This document shows positions 18,042 through 27,844 of a stretch of 49,672 bases of DNA, piece after piece. The stretch comes from Fertoeibacter niger. GTDB lineage: Bacteria; Pseudomonadota; Alphaproteobacteria; Rhodobacterales; Rhodobacteraceae. The stretch lies in assembly GCF_009380135.2 (NCBI RefSeq), contig NZ_WHUT02000019.1, positions 1-49,672 of the forward strand. The letters are read 5' to 3'. Position 1 is the stretch's first letter. Each line of letters starts with the position of its first letter. A program made the position numbers and the translations under genes. Below the pieces are notes generated by a model, which did not search any database, was not told the origin of the DNA, and saw only the letters and a list, made by a program, of their open reading frames with translations.

Positions 18042-19037
18042 TCAGCAGAACCCCGGCGCGGTGTGCAGGATGCCGGTCTCGAACCCGCGCCAGTTGCGCT
18101 GCACGGTGTTCAGCCGCTTTTGAGTGGCCGGATGTGCGGCATCCAGCACGCCCAGCCGCACCAGCAGCGCGCAGATCGCCGCCTCTGACGCGCGGGTGCC
18201 GCCATCGGTGATCTTCAGCGCAATGCCCATCTTCCGTGCGGGGATGATCGCCACGAACACCGCCTCGGCCCCGGTCTTGATCGCCACGCGGTGATCCATC
18301 GCGCGCATCAACTCGGTGCAGGCGCGTCCTTCGCCCGCCACCATTTCTGGGAAGGCCGCCATCGCCCGGGTCAGCCTGTAGGCCGCGCGGCTCCGCGCAT
18401 CGCCCGCATCCTCGGCGGCGGCAAAGAACGCCATCGACCGCGCAAGACCATGCACCGAAGTGGCGAAATTCGGGGCTGAACAGCCGTCGATGCCATGGCC
18501 GGGGCTGGTCTCGGCCGTCACCTCCTCGAACGCATCCTTCACGGCGCGCTGCACGGGGTGGTCAAGCTCCACATATTCCGGCCCGGCCTTCAGGTGCCGC
18601 GCAAGCGTCAGGAAACCCGAATGCTTGCCCGAACAATTGTTGTGAATCTGGCAGGGGGCTTCATGCGCCAGGATCAGGCGGTCACGCTCATCGGTATCGG
18701 CGGGCACATGGCTGCCGCAGCGCAGGTCAGCCTCGCCCATGCCCAATGCGGCCAGCCAGTCTGTTACCGCATGGGTGTGGATCGCGGCCCCCTGATGGCT
18801 GGCACAGGCCAGCGCCAGTTGCGCCTGGGTCAGCCCCGCCGCATCGGCGGCACCACTTTCCAGCAGGGGCAGCGCTTGCAGCATCTTGCAGGACGAGCGG
18901 GGAAAGATCACCGCCGCAGGGTCGCCCCATGCCTCGACGATGCCGCCCCCTGCATCACAGATCACCGCATGGCCTGTATGGGTGCTTTCCAGCAGCCCGC
19001 CGCGCCACAATTCGACCATCGGAACCGGTGCTGTCAT
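18042..19037 (-). CDS. Rhizobium-type L-asparaginase (asparaginase II family)
   Basis: A 331-residue protein of the AnsA/ReAV class, unrelated in fold to the E. coli asparaginases. It should hydrolyse L-asparagine to aspartate and ammonia. Family signatures are PRSSCKMLQ (serine-lysine active-site pair), NNCSGKHSGFL and GIDGCSAPN; the last two carry the cysteines and lysine that bind zinc in Rhizobium etli ReAV. It has no signal peptide, so it is cytoplasmic. ATG start preceded by AGGGGGGA. It is divergent from the IalB-like gene. Confidence 0.9.
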   Translation of the reverse strand: MTAPVPMVELWRGGLLESTHTGHAVICDAGGGIVEAWGDPAAVIFPRSSCKMLQALPLLESGAADAAGLTQAQLALACASHQGAAIHTHAVTDWLAALGMGEADLRCGSHVPADTDERDRLILAHEAPCQIHNNCSGKHSGFLTLARHLKAGPEYVELDHPVQRAVKDAFEEVTAETSPGHGIDGCSAPNFATSVHGLARSMAFFAAAEDAGDARSRAAYRLTRAMAAFPEMVAGEGRACTELMRAMDHRVAIKTGAEAVFVAIIPARKMGIALKITDGGTRASEAAICALLVRLGVLDAAHPATQKRLNTVQRNWRGFETGILHTAPGFC

Positions 19038-19198
19038 CGTCGTCCCCCCTCACAGATGCGCGATTTTCTGCCCATGGGGCTTTCGCCGCAGGGCGCTTTT
19101 GCGTTAAGAGGTAGTATCGAGTTGAAAAGGCCCGCGCCACAGGAAAAGCTGGAACAGCAAGCGGCGGGGACGGGCAGAGGCATCGGAGGCTAAACGAC

Positions 19199-19747
19199 AT
19201 GACAACCCTGAAAGGGCGCGTTTTCGCAACGGCGATGATCGCACTGACCGGGGCCATTGCGGCCACCGGCACCATGGCACAGGAATCGACCAACGTAGTC
19301 GCCACCAGAACCGACTGGAGCGTGTTTACCGAACCTGCGGGCGCGGCTCAGGCGACCGAATGCTGGGGCGTCTCGACCCCCAAGGAAACCGTGAACACCC
19401 GCGACGGTCAGCCGGTCTCGGTGCAGCGCAGCGACATCTTGCTGTTCGTCACCTTCGTGCCGGGGGCCGGTGCCAACGGCCAGGTGTCCTTTACCGGCGG
19501 CTATCCCTTTGCCCCCGGATCGACGGTGAACATCACCATCGACTCCAGCAGTTTCGAGCTGTTCACCGAGGGCGAATGGGCCTGGACGGCGAATGACAGC
19601 GAGGATAGCGCGCTGTTGACGGCGATGAAACGCGGGTCGTCCGCTGTGTTGACCGCCCGTTCGGCGCGCGGCACACAGACACGGGATACATTCTCGTTGC
19701 AGGGCTTTACCGCCGCGATGACGGATGCCGAGGCGCGCTGCCAGTAG
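19199..19747 (+). CDS. Secreted IalB-like (invasion associated locus B) family protein
   Basis: A 182-residue exported protein. A signal peptide with a hydrophobic core ([18 protein letters not shown]) ends in the cleavage-type site TMAQ. The mature part starts with a TDWSVFTE and [10 protein letters not shown] pattern typical of IalB-like periplasmic proteins and contains two cysteines, at the start and the C-terminus, able to form a disulfide. Function in free-living Rhodobacteraceae is not known; the name comes from Bartonella. GGAGG lies about ten bases before the ATG. A terminator-like hairpin follows. Confidence 0.85.
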   Translation: MTTLKGRVFATAMIALTGAIAATGTMAQESTNVVATRTDWSVFTEPAGAAQATECWGVSTPKETVNTRDGQPVSVQRSDILLFVTFVPGAGANGQVSFTGGYPFAPGSTVNITIDSSSFELFTEGEWAWTANDSEDSALLTAMKRGSSAVLTARSARGTQTRDTFSLQGFTAAMTDAEARCQ

Positions 19748-19788
19748 GCGGGCCGGCCCATCCGGGGCGTCACTGTCACCTTTCTGCC

Positions 19789-19815
19789 CGCCCCGGTGCG
19801 TTGCCGGGGCGTTTT
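19789..19815 (+). terminator. Terminator after the IalB-like gene
   Basis: The perfect eight-base stem CGCCCCGG/CCGGGGCG with a seven-base loop is followed by TTTT, 40 bases after the stop codon. It lies before the rlmN ribosome site. Confidence 0.7.
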
Positions 19816-19886
19816 GCATTGCAGGCGTTCCGTTTTGCGCTGGAATGCCCTATATGCCTTGCTTCGCCGACCAAAGGACCACCCCG

Positions 19887-21065
19887 ATGACCGCCAATAC
19901 CCCCATCACCCAGGACGTGCTGACCCTGCCGCGCAAGCTGCCCGAAGGCGGGTTGACGAACATCGTGGGCCTGACGCGCGATCAGTTGCTGGCGGCGCTG
20001 GTGGAAAAGGGCACGCCGGAACGGCAGGCAAAAATGCGGGTCGGGCAGTTGTGGCAATGGGTCTATCACTGGGGCAAGCGCGACTTTGCCCAGATGACCA
20101 ATCTGGCCAAGGATTACCGCGCCTTTCTGGCGCAGCATTTCACCATTGACCTGCCGCAGGTCGTTACCCGCCAGATCAGCAGCGACGGCACGCGCAAATA
20201 TCTGGTGCGCATCGCCGGCGGGCATGAGGTGGAGGTGGTCTATATCCCCGAAACCGATCGCGGCACCTTGTGCATCTCGTCTCAGGTGGGCTGCACGCTG
20301 ACCTGTTCGTTCTGCCACACCGGCACGCAGAAACTGGTGCGCAACCTGACAGCGGCGGAAATCGTGGGGCAGGTGATGCTGGCGCGCGACGATCTGGGCG
20401 AATGGCCTGTGCAGGGCGCGCCCAAGGATGAAACGCGGCTGATCTCCAACGTCGTGCTGATGGGCATGGGCGAACCGCTTTACAATTTCGACAATGTGCG
20501 CGACGCGATGAAGATCGTGATGGATGGCGAGGGCATCGCGCTGGGCCGCCGCCGCATCACGCTTTCCACATCCGGCGTGGTGCCGGAAATCGCGCGCACG
20601 GCGCAGGAGATCGGGTGTCTGCTGGCTGTCAGCTTCCATGCCACCACAGATGCCGTGCGCGACGTGCTGGTGCCGATCAACAAGAAATGGAACATCGCCA
20701 CCCTGCTGGATGCCTTGCGCGATTACCCGCGCCTGACCAATTCGGAACGCATCACCTTTGAATATGTGATGCTGGCGGGCGTGAATGACAGCAACGAGGA
20801 TGCGCACCGTCTGGTCGAATTGATCAGGGGCATCCCTGCCAAGATCAACCTGATCCCGTTCAACGAATGGCCGGGTGCGCCTTACAAACGGTCGTCGGGC
20901 AACCGCATCCATGCCTTTGCCGACATCATCCACAACGCGGGCTATGCCAGCCCGATCCGCACCCCGCGCGGCGAAGATATCATGGCGGCCTGCGGGCAGC
21001 TGAAATCGGCCACCGAACGCGCCCGCAAAAGCCGCGCCGAAATTGCTGCCGAGGCCGGGCTTTAA
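19887..21065 (+). CDS. rlmN: Dual-specificity 23S rRNA/tRNA adenine C2-methyltransferase
   Basis: A 392-residue radical SAM methyltransferase that makes 2-methyladenosine at 23S rRNA A2503 and in some tRNAs. The radical SAM cysteines are at 136, 140 and 143 (CTLTCSFC). The catalytic C-terminal cysteine is in MAACGQL near residue 368. MGMGEPL and SFHATTD are family motifs. The ATG at 19887 has AAAGGA eight bases upstream; the open frame upstream to 19725 runs through the terminator and is rejected. Confidence 0.95.
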   Translation: MTANTPITQDVLTLPRKLPEGGLTNIVGLTRDQLLAALVEKGTPERQAKMRVGQLWQWVYHWGKRDFAQMTNLAKDYRAFLAQHFTIDLPQVVTRQISSDGTRKYLVRIAGGHEVEVVYIPETDRGTLCISSQVGCTLTCSFCHTGTQKLVRNLTAAEIVGQVMLARDDLGEWPVQGAPKDETRLISNVVLMGMGEPLYNFDNVRDAMKIVMDGEGIALGRRRITLSTSGVVPEIARTAQEIGCLLAVSFHATTDAVRDVLVPINKKWNIATLLDALRDYPRLTNSERITFEYVMLAGVNDSNEDAHRLVELIRGIPAKINLIPFNEWPGAPYKRSSGNRIHAFADIIHNAGYASPIRTPRGEDIMAACGQLKSATERARKSRAEIAAEAGL

Positions 21066-21151
21066 CCGTTCGCCGCAGGTTTTGCCGGGCAGCGTCAAGG
21101 TCGCCTGTCCGGGCGGCTGACAGCGACGAACAGGCAGCGCAAGGCCAACCC

Positions 21152-22420
21152 TCAGGCCACGCGGGTTTCATCGGGCGCGGTGGCGGTGTTTTTCGGCACC
21201 AGTTGCCGCGCCTGCCAGCGGTCCAGCCCGGCAAACAGCAGCGGGTTCACCAGGATCGACACCAGCGCCCCCGCCACCACCAGATCGCGCGTCTCGCCCG
21301 GCACGATGCCCAGGCTGACACCCATCACGATCAGGATGAACGAAAACTCGCCGATCTGCGCCAGACTGGCCGCGATGGTCAGCGCCATGCCCCGGTCTCG
21401 GCCAAAGGCCCGCACCAGCGCATAGGCCACGACCGCCTTGACCCCCACGATCACCGCCACCGTGCCCAGCAGCGCCAGCGGTGCCGCAATCAGCACCGCC
21501 GGGTTGAACAGCATGCCGACCGACACAAAGAACAGCACCGCAAAGGCATCGCGCAGCGGCAGCGTCTCGCGCATCGCCTGCTGGCTGAGGGTGGACCCCG
21601 CCATCACCATCCCGGCGAAGAATGCCCCCAGCGCGAAAGACACGCCAAACATGGCCGACGACCCATAGGCCACCCCCAGCGCAATGGCCAATACCCCCAG
21701 CCGGAACAATTCGCGCGATCCGGTATGCGCCGTGTAATGCAGCGCGGCGGGGATCAGCTTGCGCCCCACCACCAGCATCAGCGCCACAAAGGCCGAAACT
21801 TTCAGCGCCGTCAGCAGCAGGGTGGCCGCCACGGGGCCAAAGCCCAGGGCCTGCACCTGTGCGGCCCCCTCCTCCAGCGGCACGTCGCGCCCGCCCAGCA
21901 GGCCTGCCAGCGGCGGTATCAGCACCAGCGCCACCACCATCACCAGATCCTCGACGATCAGCCAGCCCACGGCAATGCGGCCGCGTTCGGTTTCTACCAG
22001 CGCGCGGTCCTGCAAGGCGCGCAGCAGCACCACGGTCGAGGCGACCGACAGCGACAGGCCGAAGATCAGGCTTGCCCCCCAGCCCCAGCCCATCGCCAGC
22101 CCCACCGCGCCACCCGCCACAGTGGCCAGCACCGTCTGCACGATGGCCCCCGGAATGGCCAGCGCACGCACCGCCAGCAGGTCGCGCACCGAAAAATGCA
22201 ACCCCACCCCGAACATCAGCAGGATCACGCCAAGCTCGGCCAGTTCATTGGCCAGCTTCTGGTCCGCCACATAGCCGGGCGTGAACGGCCCGATCACCAC
22301 ACCCGCCAGCAGATAGCCGGCCAGCATCGGCAGGCGCAGCCGCTGCGCCACCAGACCGAAGATGAAGGCAAGGCCAAGACCGGCAACGATGGTGGCAATC
22401 AGCGGCGTGTCATGGGGCAA
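21152..22420 (-). CDS. KefB/YbaL-type cation:proton antiporter, membrane domain only
   Basis: A 422-residue CPA2 exchanger with about 12 membrane segments. Characteristic stretches are LAGYLLAGVVIGPFTPGY, ELGVILLMFGVGLHFS and WLIVEDLVMV. E. coli YbaL, which it resembles throughout the membrane part, has an additional cytoplasmic TrkA-N domain of about 150 residues. Here the protein ends soon after the last helix (RQLVPKNTATAPDE). The start is set as TTG 22420, with GAAAGGA eight bases upstream and an N-terminus PHDTPLI that lines up with YbaL HHATPLI. Another TTG at 22450 is possible. Likely role is Na+/H+ or K+/H+ exchange; the ion is not determinable. Confidence 0.87.
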   Translation of the reverse strand: MPHDTPLIATIVAGLGLAFIFGLVAQRLRLPMLAGYLLAGVVIGPFTPGYVADQKLANELAELGVILLMFGVGLHFSVRDLLAVRALAIPGAIVQTVLATVAGGAVGLAMGWGWGASLIFGLSLSVASTVVLLRALQDRALVETERGRIAVGWLIVEDLVMVVALVLIPPLAGLLGGRDVPLEEGAAQVQALGFGPVAATLLLTALKVSAFVALMLVVGRKLIPAALHYTAHTGSRELFRLGVLAIALGVAYGSSAMFGVSFALGAFFAGMVMAGSTLSQQAMRETLPLRDAFAVLFFVSVGMLFNPAVLIAAPLALLGTVAVIVGVKAVVAYALVRAFGRDRGMALTIAASLAQIGEFSFILIVMGVSLGIVPGETRDLVVAGALVSILVNPLLFAGLDRWQARQLVPKNTATAPDETRVA

Positions 22421-22739
22421 CCGGCAAATCCTTTCGCGGGCAATGGTCAAAACGGCCCGAACGGCCGCAGGCGGGGTGAGGGTGGTTCAGCAGCAAGGAT
22501 ACACCGACACATCACGCCAATGCCCCGACAGGCGACCCCGCGGGCAATACGCCGGGTTTGCGATATGCTGGTGTCATGTCAATTTATGCAAAGCACCCGG
22601 GATTGCAAGCCGCGCCTGTGGGCGGATCACGGCAATAGACCTTTTCTGACAGAATGTTACGGCTCGATCGACCTTTGCGTTGCGGTCAAACCGCAGGCTC
22701 CGGGTTGACCGCCGCAGCCGCCGTGATACGCCTTGGCGC
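22421..22739. other. Divergent intergenic region, AT-richer than neighbours
   Basis: No gene, RNA or clear hairpin was recognised in this 319-base gap between the antiporter and the YcaQ-like gene. It is visibly AT-richer near 22540-22660 and must hold promoters for both genes, but no box pair was good enough to call. Confidence 0.4.
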
Positions 22740-24014
22740 ATGCCCCCGCAGCCCGCACCACCCCTGCTTGCCAATGCCGCCGCGCGGCGGCTGTTCCTGC
22801 ATCTGCACGGGCTGGCCGAGGCCCCCACCGGGCCCGCGCATGGCCAGGCCCTGCATGCGCTGATCGACCGTATCGGGTTCGTGCAGGTGGACAGCATCAC
22901 CACAGTGGAACGCGCGCATCACATGATCCTTGCGGCGCGGCGGCAGACCTACCGCCCCGCCGCCCTGTCTGGCCTGCTGGAGCATGACCGCAGCCTGTTT
23001 GAACACTGGACACATGATGCCTCAATCCTGCCGGTGCAGCTTTTCCCGCATTGGAAACACCGCTTTGCCCGTGACGCCGAACGGCTGCACGGCAACTGGC
23101 AGCGCTGGTTCCGTGATGGCTATGCGGCGCAGTTCGACACGATCCTGAACCGCATCGCCCGCGACGGCCCGGTGCGCAGCGCCGATGTGGGGATCGGCGA
23201 AGTGCGCGGCAAGGGCGGCTGGTGGGACTGGCATCCGTCAAAAACCGCACTGGAATGGCTGTGGCGCACCGGCGCGCTGTCGATCGCGCGGCGCGAGGGG
23301 TTTCAAAAGGTCTATGACCTGACCGAACGGGTTATCCCTGCCGATGTGCTGCGCGCCGAGGTGGCGGCTGAAGAGACAGTGGATTGGGCCTGCAACGCCG
23401 CGCTTGACCGGCTGGGTTTTGCCACATCCGGCGAGATTGCCGCCTATTGGAAGGCCGTCACCCCGGTGCAGGCGCGTGAATGGGGCCGGGCGGGTCTGGC
23501 CAGTGGCGCGCTGATCGAGGTTGATGTGGAGTGCGCCGATGGCAGCCCGCGGCGCAGCCTTGCGCGGCCCGATCTGCTGGCCCGCGCGGCAGAGGCCCCC
23601 GAACCCCCCGGCCGCATCCGCGTGCTTTCGCCCTTTGACCCTGCGCTGCGCGACCGCAACCGGGCTGAACGGCTGTTCGGCTTTCATTACCGGATCGAGG
23701 TCTTCGTGCCCGAGCCGCTGCGGGTCTATGGCTATTACGTCTTTCCGTTGCTGGAGGGTGCCCGCATCATCGGGCGCATCGACATGAAGGCGCATCGTGA
23801 CCGGGGCGCATTGGTGGTGCGGGCTTTCTGGCCAGAACAGGGTGTGGTGCTGGGCGCGGGGCGTGCCGCGCGGCTGGCGGCAGAGCTGGACCGGATGGCG
23901 CGCTTTGCCGGCTGCGACCGGGTGGACTTCACCGGGGGCTGGCAGCGCGAGACGCTGGCACATGTTGCCGGTGGCGAAGCCGGGGGCCACCCCCCGGACC
24001 CCCGGGATATTTAG
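22740..24014 (+). CDS. YcaQ-like winged-helix DNA glycosylase (interstrand-crosslink repair family)
   Basis: A 424-residue HTH_42-family protein. E. coli YcaQ unhooks DNA crosslinks; its catalytic QxD motif is matched by FVQVDSITTVER near residue 45. Further family stretches are HWTHDASILP and YGYYVFPLLEGARIIGRIDMKAHR near the C-terminus. ATG at 22740 is the last plausible start before the conserved region; the open frame begins further upstream without homologous sequence. The final residues GGHPPDPRDI and the stop codon come from repeat copy C, so the native C-terminus has been replaced or extended by repeat sequence. Confidence 0.85.
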   Translation: MPPQPAPPLLANAAARRLFLHLHGLAEAPTGPAHGQALHALIDRIGFVQVDSITTVERAHHMILAARRQTYRPAALSGLLEHDRSLFEHWTHDASILPVQLFPHWKHRFARDAERLHGNWQRWFRDGYAAQFDTILNRIARDGPVRSADVGIGEVRGKGGWWDWHPSKTALEWLWRTGALSIARREGFQKVYDLTERVIPADVLRAEVAAEETVDWACNAALDRLGFATSGEIAAYWKAVTPVQAREWGRAGLASGALIEVDVECADGSPRRSLARPDLLARAAEAPEPPGRIRVLSPFDPALRDRNRAERLFGFHYRIEVFVPEPLRVYGYYVFPLLEGARIIGRIDMKAHRDRGALVVRAFWPEQGVVLGAGRAARLAAELDRMARFAGCDRVDFTGGWQRETLAHVAGGEAGGHPPDPRDI

Positions 24015-24025
24015 GTCTGGAAAGA
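23980..24025 (+). repeat. GGGATATTT intergenic repeat, copy C (overlaps the 3' end of the YcaQ-like gene)
   Basis: The hairpin CCGGGGG/CCCCCGG with a four-base loop (23980-23997) is followed by ACCCCCGGGATATTTAGG and TCTGGAAAGA. Translated in the gene frame it gives HPPDPRDI and a TAG stop. It sits between convergent genes. Confidence 0.7.
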
Positions 24026-24046
24026 GCGGGGCCAGACGGCGCGCCG

Positions 24047-24868
24047 TCAGGCTGCGTCGGGCCATCCGTCAATCGCGGCCAGCGCCTCTTCCGCCGTTTC
24101 GACGAAACGGAACAGCGCAAGATCAGCCGCGGCGATGGTGCCTGCCTCGGCCAGCGCCTGCCAGTTGATGATCGTTTCCCAGAACTGCCGCCCGAACAGC
24201 AGGAAAGGGATCGGCTTCATCCGTCCGGTCTGGATCAGCGTCAGCGACTCGAACATTTCGTCCAGCGTGCCGAACCCGCCCGGGAACACGCAGACCGCAC
24301 TGGCCCGCATCAGGAAATGCATCTTGCGGATGGCGAAATAGTGGAAGTTGAAGCTGAACTCGGGCGTGACATAGGCATTGGGTGCCTGTTCATGCGGCAG
24401 CACGATGTTCAGCCCGATGCTGCGGCCTCCGGCCTCGGCAGCGCCCCGGTTGCCCGCCTCCATCACGCCCGGCCCGCCGCCGGTCACGATCACATCCGCA
24501 TGCCCGCCACCCGCCATGCTGCGCAGCGTCACAGCATGGGCAAAGCGCCGCGCCTCGTCGTAATAGCGTGACAGATCGGCCAGCGCCGGGGTGCGGGCCT
24601 TGTCCTTGCGCGCCGGGTCGGGAATGCGCGCACCACCGAACAGCACCACGGTCGAGGTGATGCCCGCCTCGTCCAGCATCATCTGCGGCTTCAGAAGTTC
24701 CAGTTGCAGCCGCACGGGGCGCAATTCCTCGCGCGTCAGGAAATCGGTGTCGGTGAAGGCCAGCCGGTAGGCGGGCGCGCGGGTTTGCGGCGTGTCGGGA
24801 ATGCGGCGCACGGCCTGGGCATCCTGCGTGCTGTCGCGGAACGGGTGGCTGCGGTGGTCGTCTTTCAT
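24047..24868 (-). CDS. LOG-family protein (TIGR00730 type)
   Basis: A 273-residue member of the lysine-decarboxylase-like/LOG family. The phosphate-binding motif [12 protein letters not shown] and the [14 protein letters not shown] loop are present. Proven LOG enzymes release cytokinin bases from nucleotides or hydrolyse other nucleoside monophosphates; this longer form has an extra N-terminal segment and its substrate is unknown. The ATG at 24868 has GAGAAGG nine bases upstream; an ATG three codons earlier lies directly against that site and is less likely. It is divergent from dapD. Confidence 0.87.
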   Translation of the reverse strand: MKDDHRSHPFRDSTQDAQAVRRIPDTPQTRAPAYRLAFTDTDFLTREELRPVRLQLELLKPQMMLDEAGITSTVVLFGGARIPDPARKDKARTPALADLSRYYDEARRFAHAVTLRSMAGGGHADVIVTGGGPGVMEAGNRGAAEAGGRSIGLNIVLPHEQAPNAYVTPEFSFNFHYFAIRKMHFLMRASAVCVFPGGFGTLDEMFESLTLIQTGRMKPIPFLLFGRQFWETIINWQALAEAGTIAAADLALFRFVETAEEALAAIDGWPDAA

Positions 24869-24967
24869 CGGGTGCATCCTTCTCGGCCGGGGTCCGCATG
24901 GATTGCGGGAATGTGCCTGCCGGTCTATAGCCGGGCACCGGACAAGACCATGCCAAAGGAGCCCGCC

Positions 24968-25795
24968 ATGACCCATGCCGCCCTAGAGACCGCCATCGAC
25001 GCCGCCTGGGAGGCCCGCGACAGCATCTCTGCCGCCACCAGGGGCGAGACGCGCGACGCCATCGAGGCCACGCTGGAGGCGTTGGACAAAGGCACCCTGC
25101 GCGTGGCCGAACGCGATGCGGCGGGCGTCTGGCAGGTGCGGCAATGGGCGAAAAAGGCGGTGCTGCTGGGCTTCCGGCTGGAGGATATGGCCGTGCAGGA
25201 AGGCGGCCCGCAGGGCGGCGGCTGGTGGGACAAGGTTGACAGCAAGTTCAAGGGCTGGGGCGAGGCAGACTGGAAAGCCGCCGGTTTCCGCGCTGTGCCT
25301 AACTGCGTGGTGCGCCGGTCTGCGTTCATCGCCAGGGGCGTGGTGCTGATGCCATCTTTCGTGAACGTGGGCGCCTATGTTGACGAGGGCACGATGGTGG
25401 ATGCCTGGGCCACGGTGGGGTCTTGCGCGCAGATCGGCAAGAATGTGCATCTGTCGGGTGGCGTGGGCATCGGCGGCGTGCTGGAACCGATGCAGGCCGG
25501 CCCCACGATCATCGAGGACAACTGCTTTATCGGTGCGCGGTCCGAGGTGGTCGAAGGCTGCATCATCCGCGAAGGGTCAGTCCTTGGGATGGGCGTATTC
25601 ATCGGCAAATCCACCAAGATCGTGGACCGCGAAACGGGTGCCGTGACCTATGGCGAGGTGCCCGCCGGGTCTGTGGTGGTGGCAGGCTCGATGCCGTCGA
25701 AAAACGGCGTGAACCTGTATTGCGCGGTGATCGTGAAACGGGTGGACGCGCAGACCCGCTCGAAAACCGCGATCAACGAGTTGCTGCGCGACTGA
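24968..25795 (+). CDS. dapD: Tetrahydrodipicolinate N-succinyltransferase
   Basis: A 275-residue DapD, which succinylates tetrahydrodipicolinate in the lysine/diaminopimelate pathway that feeds peptidoglycan. The left-handed beta-helix hexapeptides are visible from about residue 105 ([20 protein letters not shown], then [20 protein letters not shown]). [11 protein letters not shown] and the C-terminal [11 protein letters not shown] are typical. ATG with AAAGGAG seven bases upstream. Confidence 0.96.
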   Translation: MTHAALETAIDAAWEARDSISAATRGETRDAIEATLEALDKGTLRVAERDAAGVWQVRQWAKKAVLLGFRLEDMAVQEGGPQGGGWWDKVDSKFKGWGEADWKAAGFRAVPNCVVRRSAFIARGVVLMPSFVNVGAYVDEGTMVDAWATVGSCAQIGKNVHLSGGVGIGGVLEPMQAGPTIIEDNCFIGARSEVVEGCIIREGSVLGMGVFIGKSTKIVDRETGAVTYGEVPAGSVVVAGSMPSKNGVNLYCAVIVKRVDAQTRSKTAINELLRD

Positions 25796-25992
25796 TACGA
25801 ATGCGACCGGCCCGGCTTGCGCGACAGATGCGCGGGGGCAGATTGCGGCGCATGGCGACCGGCGACTTTTTGCAGCAGCCCCATTGCCGCAAAAGCGGGG
25901 CGGGGCCGCTGTGTAAAAGCCAGTCCGCCAACGGCGGCCGGTCAAACTGCGGCCCGTCATAGGCGGGGCAGGGGGCAGATGCCGGCCCCGGC

Positions 25993-27633
25993 TCAGTTCC
26001 CGGTCGGCGCGGGTTCGGCCGTGGTTCCTGCCTCGGGCGCGACGGTGCCTTCGGCGGCGGAAGTGGCAGCGCCTTCGGTTGCGGCCTCGCCACCGGTGGG
26101 CGGCGTGGCCACGGCAGCGCCCTCACCCTCGGGTGCGGCCCCGGCCGGTGCGGCACCCCCGGCCGGGGGTGCCGTGATCAGCCCGTCGGTCCATTGGCCT
26201 GCCGTTTCCTGCCCGGTGGCATAGCGCATCACGCCTTCGCCCTGGCGTTTGCCCATGCGGAATGTGCCTTCATAGACATCGCCATTGGGATAGGTGGCCA
26301 CACCCTGACCGTCGATCTCGCCCGCGGTCCAGCCGCCGACATAGCGGAACCCGTCGGGCATCACGATCTCGCCCTGGCCCTCGCGCTTGCCCGCGACGAA
26401 GCCGCCGCGATAGACCGTTCCATCGGGATAGGTCGCCACGCCCTCGCCATGGCGCTGGCCGTCCTGCCACTGGCCTTCGTATTTATAACCATCGGGATAG
26501 GTCATGACACCCGCCCCGTTGTTGCGTGCGGCCTTGAATTCGCCCTCATAGACCAGACCGTTGGCATAGGTGGCCTTGCCCTTGCCCTCGATCAGCCCGG
26601 CCTTCCAGGTGCCCTCATAGCTGCCACCGTCGGGATAGGTGATGGTGCCCGCACCCTCGGGCTGGCCGTTCACGAAGGCCCCGGCATAGACCGACCCGTC
26701 GGGATAGGTCACGCGGCCGCTGCCCTCGATCCGCCCCTCCACCCAGTCGCCGTCATAGCGATATCCGTCGGCACCGCTGAACACGCCCTTGCCATGGCGC
26801 TTGTCGGCCCTGAACGCCCCGCCATAGCTGTCGCCATTGCCATAGCTGACCTTGCCCACGCCCTCGCGCTGGCCGTTCACCAGCGGGCCTTCATAGATGT
26901 CACCATTGGGCTGGGTCAGCTTGCCCGTGCCGTTGATCTGGCCATCGGCCCAGTCACCCACATAGGTCAGCCCGTCGGGCATGGTCAGCGTGCCCTTGCC
27001 CGCGCGCTGGCCCTTGACCAGCCCGCCCTCATAAACCGCGCCATCGGGATAGGTGATCTTGCCGGTGCCATCCTTGACACCCTCGGCCCATGTGCCGTCA
27101 TAGCGGTAGCCGCCGGGCATTTCCAGCACGCCCGCCCCGTGATGCACCGCGTTCTGAAAACCGCCGGTATAGACCGACCCATTGGCATAGCGCGCCACAC
27201 CTTGCCCGGTCATTTGGCCATCGGCCCAGTCGCCCTCATACGTCCCGCCATCGGAAAAGGTGATCTTGCCTTTTCCTGCGGGTTTTCCGGTCGCAAATTC
27301 GCCCTCATAAACCGACCCGTTGGGAAAGCGCGCCACGCCCGCGCCGCTGATCTCGCCGTTTTCCCAGTTGCCGGTGTATTCATAGCCATTGGGCAGCCGG
27401 TAGGTGCCGGTGCCATGCTGGCGGCCATCCCGGAATGTGCCCTCATAGACCGAGCCATCGTCATACTGCTTGGTTTCCACCGCGCCCTGCGCCAGTGCCG
27501 CGCCCGGTGCGGCCAAAGCCAGCGCCAGACATCCAGCGCCCGCCATCTGCCTGAATCCAGCCATCTGCCTGAAACCCGCCAACTGTCTGAAACCCGCCTG
27601 CCGCATGAAAGCCCTGTCCATCACCCGCATCAT
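25993..27633 (-). CDS. Exported MORN-repeat protein
   Basis: A 546-residue protein. After an N-terminal export signal (core GAGCLALALAAPGAALAQG) it has about 18 consecutive MORN repeats of exactly 23 residues (pattern YEGxWxxGxxxGxGxxxYPDG), plus a partial one. An Ala/Pro/Thr-rich tail of about 55 residues ends the protein. MORN repeats form a curved beta-sheet used for protein or lipid contact; the partner here is unknown. The region before the signal core contains three or four copies of AGFRQM, encoded by an 18-bp DNA repeat. The start is unclear: ATG 27633 has AAGGG upstream and ATG 27606 would also give a signal peptide. Confidence 0.85.
   Translation of the reverse strand: MMRVMDRAFMRQAGFRQLAGFRQMAGFRQMAGAGCLALALAAPGAALAQGAVETKQYDDGSVYEGTFRDGRQHGTGTYRLPNGYEYTGNWENGEISGAGVARFPNGSVYEGEFATGKPAGKGKITFSDGGTYEGDWADGQMTGQGVARYANGSVYTGGFQNAVHHGAGVLEMPGGYRYDGTWAEGVKDGTGKITYPDGAVYEGGLVKGQRAGKGTLTMPDGLTYVGDWADGQINGTGKLTQPNGDIYEGPLVNGQREGVGKVSYGNGDSYGGAFRADKRHGKGVFSGADGYRYDGDWVEGRIEGSGRVTYPDGSVYAGAFVNGQPEGAGTITYPDGGSYEGTWKAGLIEGKGKATYANGLVYEGEFKAARNNGAGVMTYPDGYKYEGQWQDGQRHGEGVATYPDGTVYRGGFVAGKREGQGEIVMPDGFRYVGGWTAGEIDGQGVATYPNGDVYEGTFRMGKRQGEGVMRYATGQETAGQWTDGLITAPPAGGAAPAGAAPEGEGAAVATPPTGGEAATEGAATSAAEGTVAPEAGTTAEPAPTGN
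27542..27613. repeat. 18-bp tandem repeat inside the MORN protein signal region
   Basis: GCCATCTGCCTGAAWCCM occurs at 27542-27559, 27560-27577 and, with two changes, 27578-27595. A decayed fourth unit lies at 27596-27613. The period is six codons, so copy-number change keeps the frame. Confidence 0.8.
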
Positions 27634-27844
27634 CCCCGCCCTTCGCCGCCTGCCCGCTTTCGTGCCGCCCCGAGGCCGCAGTGCCAGCCGAACCACCAGC
27701 CGCGCCAAAGCCTAACTTCGCCGCCCCCGGCTGACAAGCGCCAGCACCGCTATCGGCTTTTCCTTGCCCGCCAGTCTGCTACATGTGACGCGCAACATTG
27801 CGTGATGCCCCGGGCGGCGTCATGCCGCAGACAAGGGCAGATTC

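Noticed and set aside
21152-22420. The short antiporter as a pseudogene
   Set aside because: The membrane domain is complete and in frame, with good codon use to its end. Loss of a regulatory domain alone does not show decay.
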